Source: Cryptococcus deneoformans JEC21
Taxonomy: Eukaryota > Basidiomycota > Tremellomycetes > Tremellales > Cryptococcaceae
Reading direction: 5' to 3'
Length of the DNA stretch: 10,000 nt
NCBI RefSeq assembly: GCF_000091045.1
Contig: NC_006684.1
Location: forward strand, 670,001-680,000
Part shown: positions 1 through 9,000 of the stretch, in pieces
Position numbering within the stretch: the stretch's first letter is position 1
Layout of the letters: each line of letters begins with the position of its first letter
Made by a program: the position numbers and the translations under genes
The notes under the pieces: generated by a model
What the model was told of the DNA's origin: nothing
Databases searched by the model: none
What the model saw: only the letters and a program-made list of their open reading frames with translations

Positions 1-47
1 AGTTTGTAAATGCAGAGGATGATGATGAGTCTTTATGTGAATTGTAA
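1..47 (+). CDS. possible 3' end of an upstream gene (partial)
   Basis: From base 3 an open frame reads FVNAEDDDESLCEL and stops at TAA (45-47). An acidic, polar tail of this kind is common at the C-terminus of eukaryotic proteins, and the two other plus frames stop or look non-coding. AG at bases 1-2 could also be a splice acceptor, so this may be a short last exon. If real, the gene is convergent with the chromodomain gene that ends at 343. Only 14 codons are visible, so no family can be named and the call could be chance. Confidence 0.35.
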   Translation, partial: FVNAEDDDESLCEL

Positions 48-342
48 GCCACTTCTTGTCCTTCCATCTGATCTGAGTAGCTTGTTGACAAAGTTTCACT
101 AGAGTGCTTTATCCGGCCCTGTTCCATGCCAAATTAGAGTGTTTCCTTAGTTCTCGTGAATTTCGATAAAAAAAGTAGATGGACAGACTGTGTATCGTCC
201 AATTTGAGCCCAAAAATTCAAAATCGTTTTGCTTTATGCGTGGAACCTAATTGCACCGCATTTGGCCCTTGATATCTCTAGTATAACTATACAGATTACG
301 TTACATCATAATGGCCTATAAACAAAGGGTCCGATATACACT
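48..342. other. intergenic, convergent 3' region
   Basis: About 295 AT-rich bases with stops in all frames and no tRNA-like fold, repeat or long ORF. It should hold the 3' UTR and poly(A) region of the minus-strand chromodomain gene and possibly of the gene ending at 47. I see no clear AATAAA on either strand here. Confidence 0.6.
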
Positions 343-2486
343 TTAAATCGCTGTTTGCAGACCGACGAGGGGATGTCCAGTCTTGGGATCCCAGTGACTT
401 GTCGCTTCGTTCAACAATATGACAGTACTTTTTGACGACACCAACCCTTCTCTGGACAATGCGGCTTCAAAGTTTTTCACTAATTTGGTATCGTGAGGTT
501 TCAGGTTGGCACGGTATTCCCTGATGCCATTTATTCAGCGGGCCAATCCAAGAAAGGTTTTTGAGATGATGTGGATTTGAAACGGTGGGGAAAAAAAAAG
601 AAGTGGAACGGACGCACCATGAGCATTCGTGTATACCATAGCCATCCCATTTGACCAAGTATTGCGTTTCCCTTTCGATCCTCTTGCCCTTTCTCATCAT
701 GGACCGTCTTCCAAGGAGCCGCTCGACGACAAAGACTTGTTCTTCTATGAGATCTTGTGGTTTTATATCATCCCTAAAAATTATGTTGCATCAGCCATCG
801 AAAAGCGTTTTCCCCCGCCCACATCCGGGAGAAAATTGGCGGGTGCTTACAAAAGTATACAATTCGATCGGATACATCTCTCTTGTTGACTGGGCTCGAC
901 CGTCTGTTTCGTGAGTCCATGGTATTTGACGAGGTAACGACAGTCAAAACAGAGCCAGCTCTTGTCGGACATGTCGGATGTTTCTTTAAGACCTGCACAG
1001 CACCAGTGGCAGCTTATTACAATAGTAGATGTGTATCGTCAGTATATGTATGAATGAATGAATGGATTGGTCGATTTTTGGGGGGCCTTTTGATTTTTGA
1101 TTTTGGGCGGGCGAACAGGGAGGGGACTTACCGACCATGGCACTACAGACAGATCCCGCAAGCGGTTAGCCTCTTTGATCGATTTGAGGATGATGTACAA
1201 GAAAAGGATCGCTCACCCAGTCACAAGCGATTTCTTGCTGTCATTGCAAATATTATTAGCAACATGGTATTGATAGAATGTTTTTGGGCATGAAAGCAAC
1301 TCGCCATGGTTCCGACCAATGAATAGGCCCTTTTGGGTGGCCATCTTCCTTTGGTTCTCCTAGATCCATCACTCGCTGGTAACAGCGCCGTTGTTGATGT
1401 GCTTGCTTCTCCTTGTATACTGTAGTACTCTGGGCTGCTGCTGCTGCTGCTGCGAGAAGAAGCGGCGAGAGCATTGTCGACTGCAAGTGGGGTAGAGACG
1501 GACGATAAAGAGTCAGGGAGCCAGAGGCCGTTGTTGATGATGTTGTTGTTGTGCGCGCCATCCGTTTCCATGTCATCGTCAGTATCGGGTTCGAGGTGGT
1601 CTGTAAAGTTGTTGGGGATGAGAGCCTGCGGGCTGACGGTAGGCAGGATGGGGTCATTTGCAGGATTGCTATGCGGGGTATTCAGCATCTAGGAGTCTGA
1701 TTTAAAACAGGGATGCATATGCTGAACGTACGTGAAGTAATTATTGGCATGACCATGTTCTCTTCCCGGGAGAGTCGTATCCACCTCATCATCCACACCG
1801 GTCAAGTCAATAGCGATTGACGTGTCTTGACTCTCAACTACAATTTGGTTATCAACCGTGTCTGGTGGCTGAACCTTGACGGCCTGTTGCTCATCGAGGT
1901 CCTCGATTGCTTGTTCCCTCGACCATAAAGGCGTAAGGGTCTGTTCCAAATCCGCATGGGCTTGGCCAGAGCTAGTGGCTACCCCATTCGACGCGAATGC
2001 TCCTGCGTGCCCACCCGAAGTATGGTAGTCTATGGACGAGAGATTTCCCATCGGCATCAGCATACCCTGTGACTGGCGCATCAACACCGCCAGGGCACCT
2101 TCCAGCCTCCCGACTCTTTCCCGTAAATCCATCTCTACGCTCGTAGCTTTGGTTTTGCTCCGCTCTACTTCGAGTTCAGCGAGGGCTAGCTTGCCTACCC
2201 ACTTTGACTCCAGGCTCTCGAATCGCGTCTGCCATCTCGTTTCTTGCTCTGCAAGCTTGCGATTGAAGTGACGTTCTTGCGAGTCGAGCTTGGCATTGAA
2301 AGAATTGATAGCCATTACAAGACTCTGTTGGCTACCGGGTTTGCGGAGAGAAAGGGGCTCGGGAGGGTCTATGCGTGGCCGTTTGTGGGCGACATCACCA
2401 CTTTCCCGCAAGGGACTGGAAAGCGCATGGCGTTTTTGACATTTACCTGTTGCTGATGCCGGCTGCGAAGGCTGTCTGTCCATCAT
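343..2486 (-). CDS. nuclear chromodomain protein with Cys-rich finger and coiled coil
   Basis: Model of 548 residues on the minus strand. Exons: 2486-1732, 1668-1305, 1237-1217, 1142-1132, 1012-851, 773-618, 520-343, with all phases closing. The start is the first ATG of the ATG-ATG pair at 2486; the same frame has a stop just upstream. Visible parts: a basic segment with KRPR (about 17-38), probably a nuclear localisation signal; a coiled coil (about 58-136); a SUMO-interaction-like core IAIDLTGVDDE (about 224-234); an acidic Asn/Ser-rich linker with a poly-Ser run; a basic RRTKGRWPPKR; a cysteine cluster (378-435: CDWC, CHWC, CFDC, later C430 and C435); and a chromodomain (about 450-512: FVVERLL, YLVKWDGYG, W490). 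The predicted aromatic cage residues F452, W480 and Y483 are all present, so binding to methyl-lysine on histone H3 is likely. Which mark is read cannot be told. A Polycomb or heterochromatin reader is possible. The exons at 1132-1316 are the weak point. Confidence 0.78.
1435..1452. repeat. (CTG)6 trinucleotide repeat coding poly-Ser
   Basis: Six perfect CTG units on the plus strand read as AGC codons on the minus strand and give a serine run in the linker of the chromodomain protein. A second triplet-rich patch (TTG/ATG, about 1531-1551) codes the Asn/Ile run nearby. Both lie in a predicted disordered linker where length change would keep the frame. Confidence 0.85.
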
Positions 2487-2800
2487 GAGACTTGGCGTGC
2501 GGAGACGCGAGACCACGCTCTAATGGTGTTTAGGGAGCGGAGGAAGCTGGACAGACGGCGCATCTGGTGTATCTTATCTCTGGGCGTAATTAATAATTGC
2601 TACTTGAACAAGACGGCCAATTTAAATACTCGGTGGCTGCCACGTGGGTTTCACCTTGCAAACCTTAAAGCTAGTCATCAGGCACAGATGTTTTCGAGAA
2701 GATCTGTTGCAACGAGACCTTGCCTTGCGGGCGCAAATCCCGCTGTCAGAAAGCTCCCTCCTCTTCCCATCGTCCATCTCCCCCCCCCCCCACCCCCGGC
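2487..2800. promoter_or_regulatory. divergent promoter region between chromodomain gene and GT90 gene
   Basis: The 314 bases lie between two divergent start codons and so must carry the promoters and 5' UTRs of both genes. Visible elements: CCAAT at 2617-2621, a TATA-like TTTAAATA at 2621-2628 pointing to the plus-strand gene, and a CACGTG E-box at 2641-2646 inside the palindrome CCACGTGG. The last 50 bases are pyrimidine-rich, with a run of twelve C at 2780-2791 followed by A and CCCCC just before the GT90 ATG. An upstream ATG at 2688 is out of frame with the GT90 start. Sites are read by eye and not tested; CACGTG is the usual site of bHLH factors. Confidence 0.55.
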
Positions 2801-5593
2801 ATGCCCCGCTACCTCCGGATATACATCGCCGTCGCCGCACTCGCCCTCCTCGCCGCCGTGCACTACCACCTGCAGCCGTTCTCCCTCGCAAGACGCCGCA
2901 CGCCCTCCACCGCACAGTCGTACCCCCTCGGTCTGTCGGCAGAAGACGGCCAGCTCGTCGACAGCGCAGGCCTTGTTGTTGACGAGAAGGGCCTGGTATC
3001 CTACTCGCCGGGCCATGCGGCCAGACATCCCGTCGAGATACTCATCGAACGGGGCAAAACGCTGGCAGACGAGACGGAGAGCAAGATCGCAAGTGTCAAG
3101 TCTCTGAAGGATTCCGCAATGGACTATGTCACGGCGTTTGGCATGAAGCCGCCCCAAGGGTTTGAGGCATGGTGCGTTGTTGCGAATACAGTCTTCTTAT
3201 TGTCTGCGCTGACCTCTCGACGCCAGGTATGCCTATACGCAAAGCGTGCCTGCACCTCACCCGCTTTCTATCCCCTCACTTATCCCTCTTGCCCATAGAC
3301 CCATGCTTCCTTTCCTTTCCCACTCAGCTTCAATATTGCGTGAGCGGGTTGAGGCGCTACGTGAAACTGCCGAGTCCATCTTTACATTGACATTCGTTCC
3401 TGATGGCCAGGGAGATCGAGGTACAGCCTGTACGGCGAATGAAAAATGGAATAAAATGGACTGGCGCGTAAGGGGCAAGGGCAGGGTGCTGGTCAGAGGT
3501 GCGGCCGGCTGGAGCTGGAGGTGCAAGTAAGTCGTACGTCGTTCACAACGGGAGCTGAGCTCACAGAGATTCGATGCAGCAATACTCTGTCTCTCCTCTT
3601 ACCATTACTCCCTCTCATGCCTGAAAAAATGTTCAGCCATAATCCTCCACTGGAGCTCGCTTTTTCTACCGAAGATGGGCCTCGCGGTTTGGTCCACAAC
3701 ACTTTCCGAGAACGAAGCGAAAACTTGGCCCGTGCAGGTAGATGTATGTATCTTGTTCCAAACCATAAGATTGAAGTATTGACGACTTTTTTCTTCTTCT
3801 TATAAGTATGGCCAAAAAGTCAACTGCACCAGGCCGAACAGGCCATGAGATGGACTTATGGGTTTTCCTGGTCATGTCCCGAACATACCCCTCTCAAAGA
3901 TCATGCCGCAGACGTGATCCTTAATGATTTACCCGACATCGTGTCTGCCCAATCACAACATGTAAAGGAACCCAAGACATTTATCGCCGATTTTGACAGG
4001 AGCGTAGATTATTGCGTGAACCCTGATCTTATGAATTCTGTAAGTGGCTTGTAGCATGTTCCCTTTTTTTCGTTAGCTGATGATCGCAGCATAACATGCT
4101 ATTATCCGATCAGAGTATAGCAGCAGCGAATCTCATTCCTGCTTTGGTCGCCTGCAAAGTAAGCCACTAGTTATTGGATATGACCAGCTCCTGGACATCT
4201 CTGACGTTACTGTCTTTTCTTTTAGACCAAATGGAATTCAGATCTTGTGGGCGTACCCCTCGATGGTGTTTACGGTACATCTCTCGCCCTCCTTTTCTTT
4301 TGATTCTCTGCTTACAACCCAACCATGTTTTTAGAAACTGTCAAATTTGTTCCCTGGGAAGACAAGGAGGTCAGCAAAGCATTCTGGGTATATTATTACT
4401 TTTTCCGCCTTTCACCTACTACGAGTTGAGATGACTAAAGCTTCAAATGCAGCGAGGTTCAGCCACAGGCCTCTTCCACGACAAGAACAAACCATGGCGC
4501 CAGTCTCAGCGTGAACGTCTTCACTGGTTCGGCACCAACATGACCGGCACCGTCCCCTTGCTCTTACCCGATGGATCGATCAAGGATTGGGACCGGGCCG
4601 ATTTGGTGGATAAGTGGTTGGATATTGGGTTGAGCGGTGGGCCGACACAGGTGAGTCGTGGCTGAGATAAAATGGCAGTTTGTGGATTCCCTTTTCTTTT
4701 CTTCTTGTTAACTCGACGATCTGTACAAGTGTGATGCCGAGGACGGAAGTTGTGCTGCGATGGCCGAGGAAATCGATTTCAAAAACCGGGTCACTAAACA
4801 AGACGCTATCAAGTGAGAAGCATTCTTGTTCAAGACACGCGTTTGAAGCCTGGCTGATTTAATTTACTTGTAGATATAAATATGTCATTGACGTGGACGG
4901 GTGAGTCTGTGTACCGTTTGGCGGGGGAACAAACATTGTTTAACTTTATATATTCTTTTTGAAAGTAACGGTTGGAGCTCGAGGTTTAGGAGGCTGTTAC
5001 AGGGTAACAATGTAGTCTTCAAGAGCACTCTTTATGTGAGTGGTCCGTCTCTCAATTGACAAAATCATTAGCTGATGCGAATAAACCCAGCCTGAATGGT
5101 TCCATGTAAGCCAATTTTTTTTTTTTTAAATGTTCACACAACGTACCAGTAACTCACCAAATCCTTCAGGAAATACTAATTCCCTGGTACCACTATGTTC
5201 CCACAAAACTCGACTACTCTGACGTCTTGTACGTTATTTTACATGGGCTAATCTGTCTGCCTCTGCGAACACGTCAAACTGATGAATTATCTTTTTTAAA
5301 TTTTTGTTGGGAGAGCAGCGACACCCTGGCCTTCTTTCAAGGATCACCTGATGGCAGTATCCCAGGTCGGGACGATCTCGCCAAAGAGATTGCCGGCCAT
5401 GCGTACAAATTCGTGCAGGAAAGATGGAGGGAAGAGGATATGAGGTCGTTCATGTACCTCCTCATTTTAGAGGTGAGTCGTTTTTTTTTTTCCCACATCC
5501 ACCAGGATCTGGTCCAGTCGTCAAGAGTCTGATAATTTGTAGTACTGGCGTTTGATGTCTGATGATAGGAAAGCGGCTTCGTATCAGGGGTGA
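2801..5593 (+). CDS. CAP10-type glycosyltransferase, family GT90, type II membrane protein
   Basis: Model of 621 residues. Exons: 2801-3171, 3227-3526, 3580-3737, 3807-4039, 4114-4158, 4226-4274, 4335-4387, 4453-4650, 4730-4812, 4874-4900, 4966-5035, 5091-5105, 5170-5228, 5319-5472, 5543-5593; every junction is GT-AG and all phases close on TGA. The ATG at 2801 is chosen because it opens a signal anchor (about 5-22, IYIAVAALALLAAV) and no in-frame ATG lies upstream. Then come a short stem and the lumenal domain: GPRGLVHNTFRER, MRWTYGFSWSCPE, the GT90 signature WRGSATG (403-409), YVIDVDGNGWSSRF (about 500-513), IPWYHYVP (538-545), and a C-terminal AFFQGSPDG...DDLAKEIA. These match the CAP10/Cxt1 group, in which Cxt1 is a beta-1,2-xylosyltransferase of capsule polysaccharide and glycolipid synthesis. 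I infer a Golgi glycosyltransferase with a UDP-sugar donor. Which paralogue it is cannot be decided by eye. Confidence 0.92.
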
Positions 5594-6081
5594 TTTAGGG
5601 GGTTTTTTTTATAGGATTCAATAGGTTCGTATAGATTAGTCTTTGGGTTTACATTTTTATATGAAGGACGTTCGTATGATAGCGGTCATACCGGTTTCTG
5701 ATACCACTGATAAGTGGTTCTATTCCGCTCATTCTTATTTACAGGTAATTCAGTTTAAGCAAAAGCGTTGTTAACGGTTATACACCGTACAAGTTATTCG
5801 CACATGCGTCCAGCACCTTGTCGTCACTTATAAAAATGGATAGGTATTTTCAAGGCTTTCCCAAAATATTCTTGTGCCTGTACTTTATATGCAGCGACGG
5901 AGACCTTGGCCATGGGTATATAGGACATCATGTCCATAGTCGACAACTTTGGCCGAACACCTTTTCAACCATCTGTCTATATTCGAAAGCGGCATTATAG
6001 GATAAAGAGCGACAGCAGAGAACCCGACTAGAGATATTTTATTATTTTATTTCCAAAACTTTCATGATCCAGCAACATTCT
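5594..6081. other. intergenic, convergent 3' region
   Basis: The 488 bases lie between the stop codons of the GT90 gene and of the histone-fold gene. They are AT-rich with short T-runs, no convincing ORF with coding character, no tRNA and no long repeat. A TATAAAAA string sits at 5829-5836 on the plus strand, but nothing coding follows. Near the right edge lie the poly(A) signals of the minus-strand gene. No AATAAA is seen close downstream of the GT90 stop, where a T-rich patch (from about 5603) follows. Confidence 0.6.
6038..6051 (-). terminator. tandem poly(A) signals of the histone-fold gene
   Basis: On the minus strand two AATAAA hexamers (6051-6046 and 6043-6038) lie about 30 to 45 bases past the TGA at 6082. 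Their position and strand suit 3' end formation of the histone-fold gene. Both are exact matches to the canonical hexamer, though fungi use it loosely. Confidence 0.55.
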
Positions 6082-9000
6082 TCATGCCTCAACCAGACGG
6101 GCCTCTTCCCTCTCCCCAGTCTTCACATACTCTACCTGGCCTTCCACCGTTTCCGAAATCTCCCCGTCAGTGGTGAATTCTGTGGTAGTCGCCGATGGAG
6201 GCACAGTGTCCTCACCGCGAGGAAGAGGAAGGAATCTTGAAGGAAGGGCAGCCGAGTGAATCCGAGTAGGTGTAATGAGCCGGTCATGATCGGTAGTTGA
6301 CGTATCATCCTTTTTATCGTCTTCCTTTGCTACAGATACAGGGACCACGGCTTGAGGCTGGCGGAGATAGTCGCCAACAGGACCTTCCCTACCAGCCAAC
6401 AACCATGCTATGACCCTGCCTTCGGGCATCTCTACACCACCACGTTTTCCTTCACCCTGACCAGGCTCCAGATCAGGATATGGTACACCAAACTGTGTAA
6501 GGATTGCATTCAACAGCAGACGGCATTCTGAAGCTGATGTTGCATGGTCAAGGAGATTACGCAGGGGCACAAGATCCTGCTTCGGAACAGCATCTCGGGG
6601 CGTGACGGGCTCACTTGTCAGCTCCCGAGGTATAAGGGACACCGATTGCGGTCCAACCTCCTCAGTAGGCACTCCAGAAGAGGCAGGTATAAGTGTTGGC
6701 TGGTCGGACTCAGATGACCGCTGATCTTCAGGTTTTGCTCTGGCCAGAATAGGCGAATGTTCACCATCAGAGCCCTCGTTTGCAGTGGTGAAACTCAACG
6801 TGCACGCAGGCGAACTGACTGTTGGAGATTCAAAGGGTGTTACAGAAAGGTTCTTAGAAGGAGTGAGGAAGGTAGTGGCAGCAGTGAGAGAAGTTGTTTT
6901 GCCGATAACAAGAGGCTTCTTTTCATTCCTGTTTGGTGACGACAACCTTACTCGACTTTCACTGGACATATTGACCGGATCAATAGGGTTAATGACGGAA
7001 GCATGCGTCACGTCTGGCCCGGCAATCTTTTCCATCGACCCAATTCCAAAACGAGACTGGACTGTCTGATGAAATGTAGCCCCTGGGGATCTGTAAACCA
7101 TGTTTTCTCCAAATGCTGGCGCTGGCTCGCGCACAGGTGCAACCTTTGGAGGTGTCTGTGTTCTAGGCGGAGACACATGCTGTTGCTGAAATATTGGCGC
7201 TGAATATTCAATTGCAGCAAGTGGCGCTGGCGGAAGGGGAGGTTCAGACTGATCATTTCTGAACACAGATTGCATTCCTGTCATCATATTTCCCATTGAC
7301 TTTTGCTTCCTCACTTCCAACATCCGACCCCCTTTGCCCTGGGCAGTTGAGGAATGAGAGTTGGGTTGCGAAAGACTGGTCGAAGACAAGGGTTGCCCTT
7401 GAGTTCGAGAATGTTGCTTGACAGCCGGCGGTGGACGATATTTGTCGTCATCCTGCTTTTTGGACGAAAGGGAAACTTTCGAGATGAAACCTCTGAAACC
7501 CTTGGATTTTGAAGATTTTGGTTGCCCAATATGGGACTCGTCATCTGCCATCAAACCTGGAGGGGGTTCGCTATTGAAAAAATCTGCAAGCTCTTGTGCT
7601 TCTGTCCTGTTTCTCCTCTGAACGTGAACAAACTCGTCGTCCTCAGACGGCACATCTGCATCACTTGCATTGGACGCGAATGGCGTGATGTAAAAGGCTT
7701 CTTTAACACGAGCGGAAGGCGACTTGGTTTGTGATGGACTATTTATCGGTCCTAGGGCAGCTTTACGCATGCCGGAACTCGCGGACGCCGGGGGTTGGGG
7801 AGGCGGAGGCGGCGGCGTACCCAGTATCACGGCCGGTACAGTCCTCTTGGTGGGGGTCTGCTTTGATTCCAGAGCTACAAAAGTGTCATCCGCCAAAAGA
7901 CCGAATAGGCTCTCTTTTTCGGACCTTGTGGCGCCTCGCAATTCCTCCTCCTCGTCTTGTTCTTGAATGATCTTTGCCGTTCTTGCGATAAGCTTTCGGG
8001 CAGATTCATTAGTGTGTCTTGAGCCAAGAGACGGGCGGGAAGGGGGAGTGGATACCGAAGTGGGGGATGAAGATTGCTCGACCAGGTTGGGCGGGGGAGT
8101 CAGAGGGCCTGTAGGGACCGGAACCCGAGTGATCGAATGAGAACGTCGCTTGTCATTGAGATGACCTGCTGAAGGGCTATGAATATCTGCCAAATGAGGC
8201 TCCCTCTTGCGATTAGCAGCCTATATTATATTAACATATTATAACTCTGAACTCAACAGATGCATTGGCACACTTACCTCAAAACTCTTAAGTCTGCCTG
8301 GGGTTAAACTGACTTTGCGTGTTTCTCCGCTCCTGACGAGCTTGTCGAACTCGTCTTGCGCTTCCTTCCCGTCCGCTTCGTCTTGGCTCTGATTTCCTTC
8401 TTGCTCATAAGTGTCGTGAAAGGCCCCAAGGATAAATCTGGTATTCGCGCTGAGTGCGCTGCCTGAACGCTCGTGCTGAGCACGTTGAAGGATCTTGGTG
8501 ACGGGTGAGCCGGTCGGCCCACGTTTAATAAGCGTAGAACCCTTTAGGATAATGCCTCCGGCGATACCGCCTGTTGAACTTGTTTCAAGCGATGGGGAGC
8601 CTATTCGAGTGCTGCGGGCAGTATCAATTGATGCGTCCTCTCCTGGAGACGCAGTTGACAGTGCAGGGGAGGCACGACCTTGTGATCGGTTGTCCGGAGA
8701 AGAACGTGAAGCATTAAACCGTTTCGATCGAGAGCTGGACCGAATAGTTAATTCAAGTTGATCTTTGACTGCAGGACATGATTAGACAATTTCTGAACAA
8801 TAAAAGGCTCACCCTTCATCCTCTTGAAAAACCCCCAGACAGACTCGTCTTCACACAGTGCTGTGTAGAGATCTTGAGGTCCAGCGACTGCCGTTCCAGA
8901 GTCTCGAGCTACAATGCGAGCGACCGATGACAGGATATGCTCACATACATGTCTATGATCGTTAAGTCGAATCACGCTTCTTTTGGCTAAACTTACTCGA

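Noticed and set aside
467..700. Chromodomain ORF read straight through after CSW
   Set aside because: The sequence after CSW (CVRSTSFFFPTV) is an intron from GTGCGT at 617 to CAG at 521; splicing restores WEYRANL.
450..773. Chromodomain as part of a Ty3/gypsy chromovirus integrase
   Set aside because: No integrase, reverse transcriptase, LTR or primer-binding site is present, and the domain is joined in phase to a cysteine finger and a coiled-coil region across several introns.
1152..1202. Open minus frame reading LYIILKSIKEANRLRDLSVV as an exon
   Set aside because: It ends in the wrong phase for the only usable downstream acceptor, and the stretch has a CTAAC branch site and TCTGTAG acceptor, so it fits an intron better.
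1256..1657. Minus-strand ORF of 133 residues in another frame of exon 2
   Set aside because: It is a Thr/Ser/Pro low-complexity shadow; the overlapping frame joins in phase to both neighbouring exons.
2622..3157. Minus-strand ORFs of 97 and 159 residues opposite the GT90 start
   Set aside because: They are Gly/Arg-rich antisense shadows of the GC-rich first exon with no recognisable motif.
5818..6000. 60-residue plus-strand ORF after a TATAAAAA string
   Set aside because: Its composition is not coding-like, no splice or start context supports it, and it lies in a 3' intergenic gap.
5594..6081. tRNA or other structured RNA in the intergenic gap
   Set aside because: No cloverleaf, no box A/B pair and no strong stem were seen by eye.
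8193..8193. Start of the histone-fold gene at 8193 (703-residue protein)
   Set aside because: That codon is TTG, and the frame continues upstream through an acceptor at 8221 into well-formed exons up to the ATG at 9652.
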